Below are positions 7,999 to 15,447 of a stretch of DNA of 24,868 nt, piece after piece. This DNA is from an uncultured Peptococcaceae bacterium. GTDB lineage: Bacteria > Bacillota > Peptococcia > Peptococcales > Peptococcaceae. Location of the stretch: NCBI GenBank assembly GCA_900552455.1, contig URZX01000031.1, forward strand, positions 1 through 24,868, in the 5' to 3' direction. Below the pieces are notes generated by a model. The model was not told the DNA's origin. It ran no database searches and worked only from the letters and a program-made list of their open reading frames with translations. The first letter of the stretch is position 1. Each line of letters begins with the position of its first letter. The translations under genes and the position numbers were made by a program.

Positions 7999-9684
7999 TT
8001 ATTCTTCATCGAGCAGCGGGTCTCTCATGACGGCCCCGGTGCTGGAGGAGGTGACGAGGTACGCATAGCGACGCAGGTAGGAATTGGCGATGAGATCGCG
8101 CGCTGGCGTTTTGCGGTTGGCCTTGCGCGCTTCCAGTTCGTCGTCGGTCAGACGCACGGACAGGGAACGGCCAGGAATATCGATGTCGATGATATCCCCT
8201 TCCTCGATGAGGCCGAGGGGACCACCTTCGGCTGCTTCCGGCGAAATGTGGCCGATGCAGGCGCCAGCTGTACCGCCGGAGAAACGTCCGTCGGTGAGGA
8301 GGGCAACTTCCTTGCCGAGACCGGCGCCAATGAGCGCAGCTGTTGGCGAAAGCATTTCTTTCATGCCAGGGCCGCCCTTTGGCCCTTCGTAGCGGATGAC
8401 GACGACGTCGCCAGGCTTGATCTCGTTGGCGGTGATGGCGGCAAAGGCTTCGTCTTCAGAATTGAACACGCGCGCTGGGCCTGAATGTTTGAGCATTTCC
8501 TTGGCAACGCCGCCCTGCTTGACGACGGCGCCGTCTGGCGCGAGATTGCCGCGCAGGATGGCCAGCCCGCCTGTCTGAGAATAGGCGTTGTCGAAGGTGT
8601 GGATGATCTCACGATTTTTGACAACGGCACCAGCAACGTTTTCTGCCATGGTCTTGCCGGTGACGGTCATCACGGAGCCGTCGACTCTGCCGTCGTCCAG
8701 AAGCTGCTTGAGGATGGCCTGGATGCCGCCTGCTTCGTAGAGCTCGTTGATGTGATGGGTGCTGGATGGGCTGAGCTTGCTGATCTGCGGGGTGCTGTTG
8801 GAGATGCGGTCAAAGTCTTCCAGGGTGATCTTGACGTGCGCCTGGTTGGCGATGGCCATGAGATGGAGCACGGTGTTGGTGGAGCCACCGATGGCCATGT
8901 CCACGGTGATGGCGTTGAGGAAGGCTTCGCGGGTGAGAATGTCACGGGCGCAGATGTTCTTTTCGACCATTTCCATGATCTGCTTGCCGGCTTTGCGGCC
9001 GAGGGCCTTGCGTGCACCGTATGGCGCAGGGATGGTGCCGTTTCCTGGCAGGGCAATGCCGAGCACTTCTGCCAGACAGTTGATGGTGTTGGCGGTGTAC
9101 ATGCCGGCGCAGGAGCCGCAGGTCTGGCAAGCGGTTTCTTCCTTGTTCTTCAAGGTTTCGTCGTCGATCTTGCCGGAGGTGTAAGCGCCAACGGCTTCAA
9201 AACCGCCCATGGTGAGGTCGCTGTCTTCGCCGTTGTAGCGGCCTGGCAACATTGGACCGCCGCTGACATATACGCATGGCACATTCAGGCGCGCTGCCGC
9301 CATCAGCATCCCTGGCACGATCTTGTCGCAGTTGCCGATGAGGACGAGGCCGTCGAATTTGTAGGCCATGTACATGGATTCAATGGAATCGGCGATGAGC
9401 TCGCGGCTGGCCAGCGAATAATTCATGCCGGAATGGTTCATGGCGATGCCATCGCAGAGACCGATGGATGGAAATTCCATTGGTGTGCCGCCGGCGCCGA
9501 GGACACCGGCCTTGACGGCGCGGGCGATCTCATCGAGATGGAAATGGCCCGGAATGACTTCGTTCTGGGCGTTGACGACGCCGATCAGCGGTTTTTCCAG
9601 ATCGTCGGCGGCGTAGCCCATGGCGTAGAACAGGGAACGGTGAGGCGCACGTGTAGGCCCCTTTTTGACTTCATCACTTCTCAT
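7999..9684 (-). CDS. ilvD: Dihydroxy-acid dehydratase
   Basis: This enzyme converts 2,3-dihydroxy-isovalerate and 2,3-dihydroxy-3-methylvalerate to the 2-keto acids that lead to valine, leucine and isoleucine. The protein is 561 residues, the usual family length. It shows RAPHRSL near the start, GNCDK (Cys119), [10 protein letters not shown] (Cys186, 189, 192) and the conserved GRFSGG near the C-terminal domain. The first cluster region reads NEVIPGH with no Cys, as in the E. coli type that carries an oxygen-sensitive [4Fe-4S] cluster, rather than the [2Fe-2S] plant/mycobacterial type. I chose ATG at 9682-9684 (MRSDEVKKG, the family N-terminus) over ATGs six and four codons earlier. GGAGATGAG sits 7 bases before it. 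It follows the phosphoribosyltransferase gene by about 35 bases and is probably cotranscribed. Confidence 0.97.
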   Translation of the reverse strand: MRSDEVKKGPTRAPHRSLFYAMGYAADDLEKPLIGVVNAQNEVIPGHFHLDEIARAVKAGVLGAGGTPMEFPSIGLCDGIAMNHSGMNYSLASRELIADSIESMYMAYKFDGLVLIGNCDKIVPGMLMAAARLNVPCVYVSGGPMLPGRYNGEDSDLTMGGFEAVGAYTSGKIDDETLKNKEETACQTCGSCAGMYTANTINCLAEVLGIALPGNGTIPAPYGARKALGRKAGKQIMEMVEKNICARDILTREAFLNAITVDMAIGGSTNTVLHLMAIANQAHVKITLEDFDRISNSTPQISKLSPSSTHHINELYEAGGIQAILKQLLDDGRVDGSVMTVTGKTMAENVAGAVVKNREIIHTFDNAYSQTGGLAILRGNLAPDGAVVKQGGVAKEMLKHSGPARVFNSEDEAFAAITANEIKPGDVVVIRYEGPKGGPGMKEMLSPTAALIGAGLGKEVALLTDGRFSGGTAGACIGHISPEAAEGGPLGLIEEGDIIDIDIPGRSLSVRLTDDELEARKANRKTPARDLIANSYLRRYAYLVTSSSTGAVMRDPLLDEE

Positions 9685-9719
9685 AGAAATTCTCATCTCC
9701 ATTATAAAAAATAATCGTT

Positions 9720-10298
9720 TTACTTGAGCTGTTCGCCATCGCTTGAGAACAATGGCAGAGACAGTAGACAGGATTTATCGATGTAGTCATCGCTTGCGGC
9801 GCTTTCAAAGCCGTGGCGGATGATGCTGGCTTCGCCGACGACATAGCCGCCGAGGGCGTTCACAAGATCGGACAGGGCGCTCATGGTGGAGCCGCGCAGC
9901 ACAACGTCGTCCACGAGCAGGATGCGCTTGTCGGCGATGTATTCGGCGTCGTCCTTTGAAAGATAGAGGCGCTTGTAATGGTCTTCCTCCTCGCCATGCT
10001 CGACTACCTGGATGGCGACGACGTCGTCCATATACGCCTTGGCGCTTTTGCGCGCTACGACGAAGCGGTCTTTTTCGGCGAGCAGCGTCATGGCATAGGC
10101 GAGCGAAATGCCCTGGATCTCTTCTGTAACAATACAGTCAAAATCCGGCACTTTTTTTAAGAGCTCTGCTGCCGAGGCCTGGATCAGCGGCACATCGTTG
10201 TAGGCGATGAACAACGGGATCCACGTCTCTTCGTCGATCTGATAGAGCGGCAGCTGACGTTTGAGCCCAGCGATCTCAACTTCATGATATTTTTTCAT
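9720..10298 (-). CDS. Phosphoribosyltransferase (type I, adenine/xanthine PRT-like)
   Basis: This 192-residue protein has the PRPP-binding loop [16 protein letters not shown] at residues 126-141, the two adjacent Asp residues and the hood/flexible region [12 protein letters not shown] (79-90) seen in adenine and xanthine phosphoribosyltransferases of Clostridia. It would join a purine base to PRPP in salvage, or act as a PRPP-sensing regulator. The base is not determined. The frame stays open upstream through the dsrC terminator, but ATG at 10296-10298 is the start: AGGGAGG lies 8 bases ahead and a promoter ends just upstream. It is the first gene of a probable two-gene unit with ilvD. Confidence 0.85.
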   Translation of the reverse strand: MKKYHEVEIAGLKRQLPLYQIDEETWIPLFIAYNDVPLIQASAAELLKKVPDFDCIVTEEIQGISLAYAMTLLAEKDRFVVARKSAKAYMDDVVAIQVVEHGEEEDHYKRLYLSKDDAEYIADKRILLVDDVVLRGSTMSALSDLVNALGGYVVGEASIIRHGFESAASDDYIDKSCLLSLPLFSSDGEQLK

Positions 10299-10326
10299 CT
10301 TAAACCCTCCCTCACTGTTATCTTTA

Positions 10327-10355
10327 ATCATAGCAAATGTCCGGCGTGATTGCAA
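10327..10355 (-). promoter_or_regulatory. Promoter of the phosphoribosyltransferase-ilvD unit
   Basis: The minus strand has TTGCAA (10350-10355), 17 bases, TATGAT (10327-10332). A palindrome CTGTTA-CA-TAACAG (10369-10382) lies 13 bases upstream of the -35 and could be a regulator site. Confidence 0.7.
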
Positions 10356-10401
10356 GAAATTGCGACAGCTGTTACATAACAGTTTTACGATTTTTGCGCG
10401 C

Positions 10402-10431
10402 AAAAAAGGCACATCGGTTGCCCGATGTGCC
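10402..10431 (-). terminator. Rho-independent terminator of dsrC
   Basis: The 10-bp stem GGCACATCGG/CCGATGTGCC (10422-10431 with 10408-10417) has a 4-base loop and is followed by six T on the minus strand. It ends the sulfite reductase locus. Confidence 0.93.
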
Positions 10432-10453
10432 GAATTTCCAAATTGAACGTAGA

Positions 10454-10771
10454 TTATACGCAACCGGTTGGTTTTGGAAGACCAGCGATTTTGCATGCGC
10501 CCTTAGCTGGACCAGATGGGAAGAGATCGTAGATTTCTTTCAGGGAGAAACCGGATTCCTTGGTCATCTTACGTACCATTGGAGCGATACCGTATTCATT
10601 GTAGTAGTCTTTGAGATAGTTGATGAGTTTCCAGTGATCTTCGCTGAGTTCGCTGAGACCTTCGGTTTCAGCGAGATACTTAGCAACTTCTTCGTCCCAC
10701 TGGTCAAGGCTTACTAAGAAACCGTCTTCATCGACTTCAACTTTTTTACCATTTACATCGATTTCTGGCAT
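10454..10771 (-). CDS. dsrC: Dissimilatory sulfite reductase sulfur-carrier protein DsrC
   Basis: This is a 105-residue cytosolic protein. The C-terminal arm carries the two conserved cysteines, Cys93 (GACKIAG) and the penultimate Cys104 (PTGCV), eleven residues apart as in all functional DsrC. In known sulfite reducers DsrAB places the sulfite sulfur between these cysteines as a trisulfide, which the membrane complex DsrMK then reduces. DsrMK is not in this window. The conserved HWKLINYLKDYY helix (46-57) and the PMVRKM segment (64-69) are present. GAGGTG lies 9 bases ahead of ATG. It is the last gene of the locus, 12 bases after the 66-residue gene, and the two share a promoter of their own at 11002-11030. 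Confidence 0.97.
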   Translation of the reverse strand: MPEIDVNGKKVEVDEDGFLVSLDQWDEEVAKYLAETEGLSELSEDHWKLINYLKDYYNEYGIAPMVRKMTKESGFSLKEIYDLFPSGPAKGACKIAGLPKPTGCV

Positions 10772-10783
10772 TGATAAAGCACC

Positions 10784-10984
10784 TCACATTTTAAATTTGT
10801 CAAATTTGTGTATTGGATCTACAAAGCCTGGATAGTCGACCAGATAGTCTTTCAGCATGTCTGTGGCCATTCTCAATCCGTCGACCTGGCCCATTTTGTA
10901 ATCACTCAGCTTTGAATCTGAGATCTCACGGATCAGATCTTCGCAAAAATCAAGCCATTCCATGCAATCATCCAATAAAGCCAT
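10784..10984 (-). CDS. Unrecognised 66-residue protein between dsrD and dsrC
   Basis: I do not recognise this family. The product is small, acidic in its first half (ten Asp or Glu in the first 28 residues) and looks mostly helical. Cys7 and Cys14 are seven residues apart on a predicted helix (DDCMEWLDFCEDL). It has no membrane segment and no signal peptide. The ribosome site AGAAGGAGA lies 5 bases before ATG, so translation is likely strong. It is the first gene after a promoter with an operator-like palindrome, and dsrC follows after 12 bases. The tight link implies a role with DsrC or DsrAB, for example as a partner or thiol-handling helper; this is inference from position only. Confidence 0.8.
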   Translation of the reverse strand: MALLDDCMEWLDFCEDLIREISDSKLSDYKMGQVDGLRMATDMLKDYLVDYPGFVDPIHKFDKFKM

Positions 10985-11001
10985 TCGTATCTCCTTCTCA
11001 C

Positions 11002-11030
11002 ATTATATCATTACCAGTTGGTAATGAAAA
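11002..11030 (-). promoter_or_regulatory. Internal promoter of the 66-residue gene and dsrC
   Basis: The minus strand has TTTTCA (11025-11030), 17 bases, then a perfect TATAAT (11002-11007). It lets dsrC be made independently of dsrAB. Confidence 0.65.
11010..11025. promoter_or_regulatory. Operator-like palindrome inside the dsrC promoter
   Basis: ATTACCA-GT-TGGTAAT is a perfect 7+2+7 palindrome filling the spacer between -35 and -10. A two-base gap is too short for an RNA hairpin, so a dimeric repressor site is the simplest reading. The regulator is unknown, and I find no second copy of this exact site in the window. Confidence 0.55.
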
Positions 11031-11040
11031 GCTATTTAAG

Positions 11041-11076
11041 TGAGGGATTCAAAAAGAATTATTAATGAATCCCTCA
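11041..11076 (-). promoter_or_regulatory. Intercistronic hairpin after dsrD
   Basis: The 11-bp stem TGAGGGATTCA/TGAATCCCTCA (11041-11051 with 11066-11076) has a 14-base AT-rich loop and is followed by only a scattered T run (CTTAAATAGCTTTTC). It could be a weak terminator or an mRNA-stabilising structure that sets dsrABD against dsrC levels. Confidence 0.55.
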
Positions 11077-11081
11077 TTTCC

Positions 11082-11104
11082 CCTAAGAAGGATTACTTCT
11101 TAGG
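11082..11104 (-). promoter_or_regulatory. Hairpin spanning the dsrD stop codon
   Basis: CCTAAGAAG and CTTCTTAGG form a perfect 9-bp stem around TAATC, with the dsrD stop codon in the loop. There is no following T run, so it is more likely an mRNA 3'-end protector than a terminator. Confidence 0.5.
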
Positions 11105-11296
11105 AAGGGTTACATAGGAAGTCCCAAGATAGAGATATTCAATCTTCCCATCATTTGCCAAGTCAGCGACTGCAACGTCGACATCGCGCTTCTTCACACC
11201 AAGAGCGTCCGCGATTTCACGGTTTTTAGCTTTGTCCTTGGTGCCAAGGAATTCAATGATCTTCGCTTCAAGTTCTTCTTTGGTAAAGTCAGCCAT
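11093..11296 (-). CDS. dsrD: DsrD, activator of dissimilatory sulfite reductase
   Basis: This is a 67-residue winged-helix-like protein (KNREIADALGVKKRDVDVAVADL in two parts: helix 24-33, recognition-like helix 36-47, then wing DGKIEYLYLG). DsrD is known to bind DsrAB and speed sulfite reduction rather than bind DNA. It occurs in organisms that run Dsr in the reductive direction and is absent from most sulfur oxidisers, so it points to sulfite or sulfate respiration here. AAAGGAGA lies 8 bases ahead of ATG. It follows dsrB after 42 bases, the standard dsrABD order. Confidence 0.95.
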   Translation of the reverse strand: MADFTKEELEAKIIEFLGTKDKAKNREIADALGVKKRDVDVAVADLANDGKIEYLYLGTSYVTLPKK

Positions 11297-11338
11297 TATG
11301 ACATCTCCTTTCGACAGATGTTACAGGGCTAAACCAAA

Positions 11339-12427
11339 TTACATGGTTTCAACTGCGTTGGTGTATTTGAAATTAGAGGTCGTGCGGAAGGTCTTTACAG
11401 AGAAGGTAAAGTCATCGATGTGCTTATCGGTGAATTCGAGACCGGAAATTTCAAAGAATTTTTCCCAACCAATACGTTCAACCCATTCGCCATAGCGTTC
11501 GCCTGGCTTAGCGTTTTCAACCCAGATCTCAACGAGATGCTTGATGGTGTTAACGAGGGTTGGCCATCTTGGTGGTTCGTTAGGGATGTAAGGGACAACG
11601 AGCTTGGAGAAAGCTGGGCCCGTACGAGCGTTGGAAACCTTACCACCGACGAAAACTGCGAGACCGTCGTGTTCAGGGTCTGCGATTGGCAGAGCTGGGC
11701 AGACGGAGAAGCAGTTACCGCAATACATGCACTTTTCTTCGTTGATGGTTACGGATTTCTTCTTAGGATTTGGACGGATAGCACCTACAGGGCAAGCTGC
11801 AACGAGGTTAGGGATTTCGCAGGAGTCAGCAACCTGTTCGTCGATAACGCGAGGTACAGTTCTGTGCATACCTACGAAGGAAATGTCGGAGCAGTGTACA
11901 GCGCCGCACATGTTGAGGCAGCAAGCCATGGAGATCTTCAGATGAGCTGGCAGGTCATCGCGTTTGAAGTAGTCATAGAGCGCATCCATGACGCACTTAA
12001 CGGTACCGGAAGCATCGGTAGCAGCACTGTGGCAGTGTACCCAGCCCTGGGTGTGGAGCATGGTGCGCAGGGAGCGACCAGTACCACCAACAGGGAAGCC
12101 GTAAGCTTCTACTTCTTCGATGATCTTGTCAACGTTTTCTTCTTCGGTGGTCATGAACTCGATAGAGGTACGAGTCGTGAAGCGAAGATGACCGTCGCAG
12201 TATTTGTCTGCGAGGGCAGCAAACCAACGAATGGTTTCGGTGGAGAGCAGACGGGTGGAACCTACACGTACGGTGTAGAGAGCACCGGCAGGACCAACGT
12301 GTTTGAGAACACCTGGTTTTACTTTTTCATGATATTGCCACTGAAAATAGTTGTCCTGGCACATCTTAGGCATTTTATCCCAGTAGTGCGGAGGTCCAAT
12401 ATCAGTTGCAGCGTATTGAGACATCAT
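11339..12427 (-). CDS. dsrB: Dissimilatory sulfite reductase beta subunit
   Basis: This 362-residue subunit forms the DsrA2B2 enzyme in the cytoplasm, reducing sulfite with six electrons onto DsrC. The siroheme-linked [4Fe-4S] ligands are Cys132 (HCHSA), Cys169, Cys170 and Cys174 (MACCLNMCG), with the spacing of the Desulfovibrio protein. The inserted ferredoxin domain has Cys212, then Cys233, Cys236 and Cys239 (CMYCGNC). The N-terminal RVGSTRLLSTETIR sulfite-reductase half domain is intact. The start ATG shares one base with the dsrA stop (TAATG), so the two are translationally coupled. GGAGG lies about 10 bases before it, inside dsrA. The length is normal. Confidence 0.98.
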   Translation of the reverse strand: MMSQYAATDIGPPHYWDKMPKMCQDNYFQWQYHEKVKPGVLKHVGPAGALYTVRVGSTRLLSTETIRWFAALADKYCDGHLRFTTRTSIEFMTTEEENVDKIIEEVEAYGFPVGGTGRSLRTMLHTQGWVHCHSAATDASGTVKCVMDALYDYFKRDDLPAHLKISMACCLNMCGAVHCSDISFVGMHRTVPRVIDEQVADSCEIPNLVAACPVGAIRPNPKKKSVTINEEKCMYCGNCFSVCPALPIADPEHDGLAVFVGGKVSNARTGPAFSKLVVPYIPNEPPRWPTLVNTIKHLVEIWVENAKPGERYGEWVERIGWEKFFEISGLEFTDKHIDDFTFSVKTFRTTSNFKYTNAVETM

Positions 12428-13641
12428 TATTCAGCCACCTCCGTATTATCAAGATCTTCACCATACCAGTAGATATATGGGTTTTCACGTGGGTGATTTA
12501 CCATCTGAGGTACTGGCTTCATGTCGATTGCTTTCAGCATGGAGTTCATGCCGAGTCTGTAGATCAATTCGCCGAGACGTTCACGGGTCTTAGCGTGTTC
12601 ATCCCACCAATCCCAGACGCGTTCTACGAAATCCTTGAAGTTTTCGTAGTCGTTTTCTTTGTCAAGCTTCATGAAAGGTACAACGGTCCAGCCGAGGAAT
12701 GCGGACTGAACGATGGTAGCTTTACCACCGAGAAGGATGGAAGCACCTTTGTCTTTACCAACGTGCAGAGCCTTTGGCATAACATTGATGCAGTGCATGC
12801 AACGGGTGCAGTTGGCGTTGTCGATGGTGATTTCCTTCTTGTCAGCATCGTAGCTGATGCAGTGGGTTGGGCAGCGGCCGATGATAGCCTTGATTGGGAG
12901 CCCAGCGTCTGCATAAGCAGCAACTTCTGCCTGGTCTACCTGGATGTCGTCTCTCCAGGTACCGATGACCGCAATATCGGAACGTGCAGTAGCGGATACG
13001 CAGTCGTTAGGGCAGCCGGAAGCTTTGATTTTGGATTTGTATGGCCACATTGGGCGATGCAATTCCATCTGATAATGCTGGGTGACATTGTAGGTGAAGT
13101 CCAGAGTGTCATAGCATGCGAATTCGCAACGGCCAGGACCTACGCAGCAGCTTGGGGTTCTGAGGTTAGAACCGGAACCACCAAGGTCCCAACCAGCTTC
13201 AGACAGGTCGTTGAAGCAAGGCTGCAGATGATCGGTGGTGGTACCAAGGAAGATAACGTCACCGGTTGCACCGTGCATGTTGGTGATACCGGAGCCGTGC
13301 TTGTCCCAAATGTCGCACAGGGTGCGCAGGTCATCGGATTTATAGAAGAAACCGGATGGCTGGTTGATACGCATGGTGTGGAATTCGGTAACTGCTGGAT
13401 ATTTTTCAGGCTTTAAGGTGTAACGCCCTACAACACCGCCGCCGTAGCTGCGGACACCAACGATACCGCCGTGTTTCCACAATGGCATCTTGACTTCATA
13501 AGATTCTTCCAATAAATCGAGCAGAGTATCGCATACTTCTTTATTGACGGAAGAGCCGGCTTTTTCAATTTCCTTAACGAAGGAAGGCCATCTGCCTTGC
13601 TTCATTTCTTCCATCATCGGTCTGTTGGTAGACAAATCCAT
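12427..13641 (-). CDS. dsrA: Dissimilatory sulfite reductase alpha subunit
   Basis: This is the 404-residue catalytic subunit. The active-site siroheme-[4Fe-4S] cysteines are Cys166, Cys172, Cys210 and Cys214, spaced C-x5-C-x37-C-x3-C as in known DsrA. The ferredoxin insert carries Cys261, Cys278, Cys281 and Cys284 (NCTRCMHC). The G-x-R-S-Y-GGGVVGRY sulfite-reductase motif is at about 62-74. No truncation or frameshift is seen. GGAGGT lies a short 2 bases before ATG, a tighter gap than its neighbours. It follows the ferredoxin gene by 43 bases and overlaps dsrB by one base. Confidence 0.98.
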   Translation of the reverse strand: MDLSTNRPMMEEMKQGRWPSFVKEIEKAGSSVNKEVCDTLLDLLEESYEVKMPLWKHGGIVGVRSYGGGVVGRYTLKPEKYPAVTEFHTMRINQPSGFFYKSDDLRTLCDIWDKHGSGITNMHGATGDVIFLGTTTDHLQPCFNDLSEAGWDLGGSGSNLRTPSCCVGPGRCEFACYDTLDFTYNVTQHYQMELHRPMWPYKSKIKASGCPNDCVSATARSDIAVIGTWRDDIQVDQAEVAAYADAGLPIKAIIGRCPTHCISYDADKKEITIDNANCTRCMHCINVMPKALHVGKDKGASILLGGKATIVQSAFLGWTVVPFMKLDKENDYENFKDFVERVWDWWDEHAKTRERLGELIYRLGMNSMLKAIDMKPVPQMVNHPRENPYIYWYGEDLDNTEVAE

Positions 13642-13658
13642 ACACCTCCATATTATTT

Positions 13659-13677
13659 GTCACAGAAGCTCTGTGAC
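13659..13677 (-). promoter_or_regulatory. Hairpin between ferredoxin gene and dsrA
   Basis: GTCACAG/CTGTGAC is a perfect 7-bp stem with a 5-base loop, set 8 bases after the ferredoxin stop and 17 bases before the dsrA start. It could be an RNA processing or partial termination site, or a DNA site of the TGTGA/TCACA type. Confidence 0.5.
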
Positions 13678-13684
13678 TTGTGGA

Positions 13685-13867
13685 TTAATATTCGTTCAGG
13701 GAGATAGCGTCAGCTGGGCAAACTGCGATGCAGGTCTGGCAGCCGATGCATTCGTTTTCGTTTACGGTAGAAACACCGTCAACGATTTCGTAAACGTTCT
13801 GTGGGCAGTCGGAAGCGCATGCACCACAACCAACACATTTGGTTTCATCAACTTCTACTAAGTACAT
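13685..13867 (-). CDS. 2[4Fe-4S] ferredoxin
   Basis: This 60-residue clostridial-type ferredoxin has two complete C-x2-C-x2-C-x3-CP motifs: Cys11, 14, 17, 21 and Cys40, 43, 46, 50. It carries two low-potential clusters and probably supplies electrons to sulfite reduction. AAGGAGAG lies 6 bases ahead of ATG. It is the first gene of the dsr unit, behind its own promoter, and 43 bases before dsrA. Ferredoxins next to dsrAB are common in sulfate reducers. Confidence 0.95.
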   Translation of the reverse strand: MYLVEVDETKCVGCGACASDCPQNVYEIVDGVSTVNENECIGCQTCIAVCPADAISLNEY

Positions 13868-13902
13868 CTCTCTTTCTCTCCTTCCTATGATAGATTATCT
13901 TC

Positions 13903-13921
13903 TTTGTCGTAACCCGACAAA
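13903..13921 (-). promoter_or_regulatory. Inverted repeat at the 5' end of the ferredoxin-dsr transcript
   Basis: TTTGTCG/CGACAAA is a 7-bp perfect inverted repeat with a 5-base centre, just downstream of the transcription start expected near 13926. It is either an operator or a leader hairpin. Confidence 0.45.
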
Positions 13922-13932
13922 TCACTCATCTA

Positions 13933-13960
13933 CTTATAGTAGTTTCTCATACTTTGTGAA
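13933..13960 (-). promoter_or_regulatory. Promoter of the ferredoxin-dsrABD unit
   Basis: The minus strand has TTCACA (13955-13960), 16 bases, TATAAG (13933-13938). Both hexamers match consensus at five of six positions. Confidence 0.55.
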
Positions 13961-13969
13961 ATTTTGCAA
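13954..13969. promoter_or_regulatory. Imperfect palindrome over the dsr -35, Rex/CRP-like
   Basis: TTGTGAAATTTTGCAA is symmetric at 12 of 16 positions and covers the -35 hexamer. The TTGTGA half resembles Rex (NADH sensor) and CRP/FNR half-sites. Assignment to a regulator is a guess. Confidence 0.3.
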
Positions 13970-14018
13970 TAAATAGGCATGCACTTGCGCGCATTTATCT
14001 TAATTTTAGCAATAAATA

Positions 14019-15443
14019 TCATTTATTTTTATGGAATTCCCGCGCGAGAGCGACGAAATTGCGCGCCCATTCGTCGGAGGAAGCGGCGTGGAAATGGTGG
14101 TAGGTGGCGAGGGTGCGCTGGCTGACGAGGCCGTCTGAGAGCACGCCGTCGATCTCTGCGATGCCTTTGCCGCGCTCGGTGGCAAATCCGCAGCGCACGG
14201 CTGGCGCTTCATCTGGGAAGTGGACGCGGGAATGGTGGAACTCGTGGCCGACGACACGCGCGCCTTCTGCGAAAAACGGATTGTCGGCGGTGGCACGCTG
14301 GATGGCGTAGCCGTGGCCGACGGGGCGCTTTTCCATGGCGACGCTGCAGTCGAAAACACCGGCCATCTGGTGGTGATTATTTTCACTAACGAGCTCGCGC
14401 ACGAGGTACATGAGTCCGCCGCATTCGGCGTAAATGGGCATATTCGATTGAGACGCGGCCTTGACGGCGGTGCGCAGGGACACGTTGGCTTCAAGCTCTG
14501 CGGCGAAGACTTCGGGGAAGCCGCCGCCGATGTAGAGGCCGTCGAGATCGGCTGGCAGGCTGTCGTGCAGGGCGTCGATGGTGACGAGTTCTGCTCCCTC
14601 CTCTGCCAGCGCTTCGAGGTTTTCCGGATAATAGAAGCTGAAGGCGCGGTCGCGGAAGACGCCGATCTTCACTGGCGCGGCGGCTGTGACGCGCGCACGC
14701 TGCGGCAGCGGGTCGGCGAGATCGGGCGCGGCGTCTGCGAGGGCGAGCACGGCGTCGAGGTCGACGTGCTCACGCACGAGGGCGGCGAGACCGTCGATGC
14801 GATCCTGCAGGGCATCCTGCTCGGAGGCTGGGATGAGGCCGAGGTGACGGTCGGGGATCTCGACGTTTTTGGCTTTGGGAATGGCGCCGAGCACGGGCAC
14901 GTTGCAGTATTCCTCGATGCTCTTTTTCATGATGTTGAGATGACGCGGACGGGCGACCTGGTTGAGGACGACGCCGGCGATCCTGACGCGGGGATCGAAG
15001 TTCACGACGCCGTTGATGATGGCAGCGACGCTGCGGGTGATGCGGGTGGTATTGACGACGAGCACGACTGGCGCCTGGAGGGTGACGGCGAGCTCGGCGG
15101 TGCTGTTGGAGCCCTGCCAGTCGAGGCCGTCGAAAATGCCCATGGCGCCTTCGACGATGGCGATGTCCTTGTCACAGGCGTGGGTGATGAAGGAATGCAG
15201 GATCTGCTCGCGACTCATCATGACGCCGTCGAGGTTGCGGCAAAGGGCACCGCTGGCGAAGGTGGACCAGCTTGGGTCGATGTAATCCGGTCCTTTTTTG
15301 AAGCCCTGCAACAAAAGACCACGTTCCCGCAGGGCCCGCTGGAGCCCTATGGTGAACGTGGTTTTGCCAGAGCGCCCCTGCACAGCTGCGACGACGAGTC
15401 GCGGAATGTGGATGGTATGTAATTGCTCTGTTTCTCTGTTCAT
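14019..15443 (-). CDS. dsrN: Siroheme amidase DsrN (cobyrinate a,c-diamide synthase-like)
   Basis: This 474-residue protein of the CbiA/CobB family amidates carboxyl groups of a tetrapyrrole using glutamine and ATP. The N-terminal half is a P-loop domain (AAVQGRSGKTTF, 19-30; Asp and Glu motifs KKGPDYIDP at 49-57 and VEGAMGIFDG at 97-106). The C-terminal half is a class I glutamine amidotransferase with GGGFPE (306-311), nucleophile Cys341 in YAECGGLMYL, and a His near 449-450. CbiA acts on cobyrinate; a copy beside dsrAB is normally DsrN, which makes siroheme amide for DsrAB. No other cobalamin genes are near, which supports DsrN. It starts 4 bases after the leuS stop, with only a weak ribosome site, so it is probably translationally coupled to leuS. 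Confidence 0.88.
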   Translation of the reverse strand: MNRETEQLHTIHIPRLVVAAVQGRSGKTTFTIGLQRALRERGLLLQGFKKGPDYIDPSWSTFASGALCRNLDGVMMSREQILHSFITHACDKDIAIVEGAMGIFDGLDWQGSNSTAELAVTLQAPVVLVVNTTRITRSVAAIINGVVNFDPRVRIAGVVLNQVARPRHLNIMKKSIEEYCNVPVLGAIPKAKNVEIPDRHLGLIPASEQDALQDRIDGLAALVREHVDLDAVLALADAAPDLADPLPQRARVTAAAPVKIGVFRDRAFSFYYPENLEALAEEGAELVTIDALHDSLPADLDGLYIGGGFPEVFAAELEANVSLRTAVKAASQSNMPIYAECGGLMYLVRELVSENNHHQMAGVFDCSVAMEKRPVGHGYAIQRATADNPFFAEGARVVGHEFHHSRVHFPDEAPAVRCGFATERGKGIAEIDGVLSDGLVSQRTLATYHHFHAASSDEWARNFVALAREFHKNK

Positions 15444-15447
15444 ATGA

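Noticed and set aside
10299..10496. N-terminal extension of the phosphoribosyltransferase
   Set aside because: It would pass through the dsrC terminator and the gene's own promoter, and AGGGAGG with ATG at 10298 fits the family start.
11041..11104. True rho-independent terminator between dsrD and the 66-residue gene
   Set aside because: Both stems are good but neither is followed by a continuous T run on the minus strand.
14220..15422. 400-codon plus-strand open frame opposite dsrN
   Set aside because: The opposite strand encodes a full CbiA-type protein with P-loop and amidotransferase Cys.
14019..15443. Cobalamin-pathway CbiA rather than DsrN
   Set aside because: No other cobalamin gene is nearby and it adjoins the dsr locus. 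The domain alone cannot exclude it, so some doubt stays in the confidence.
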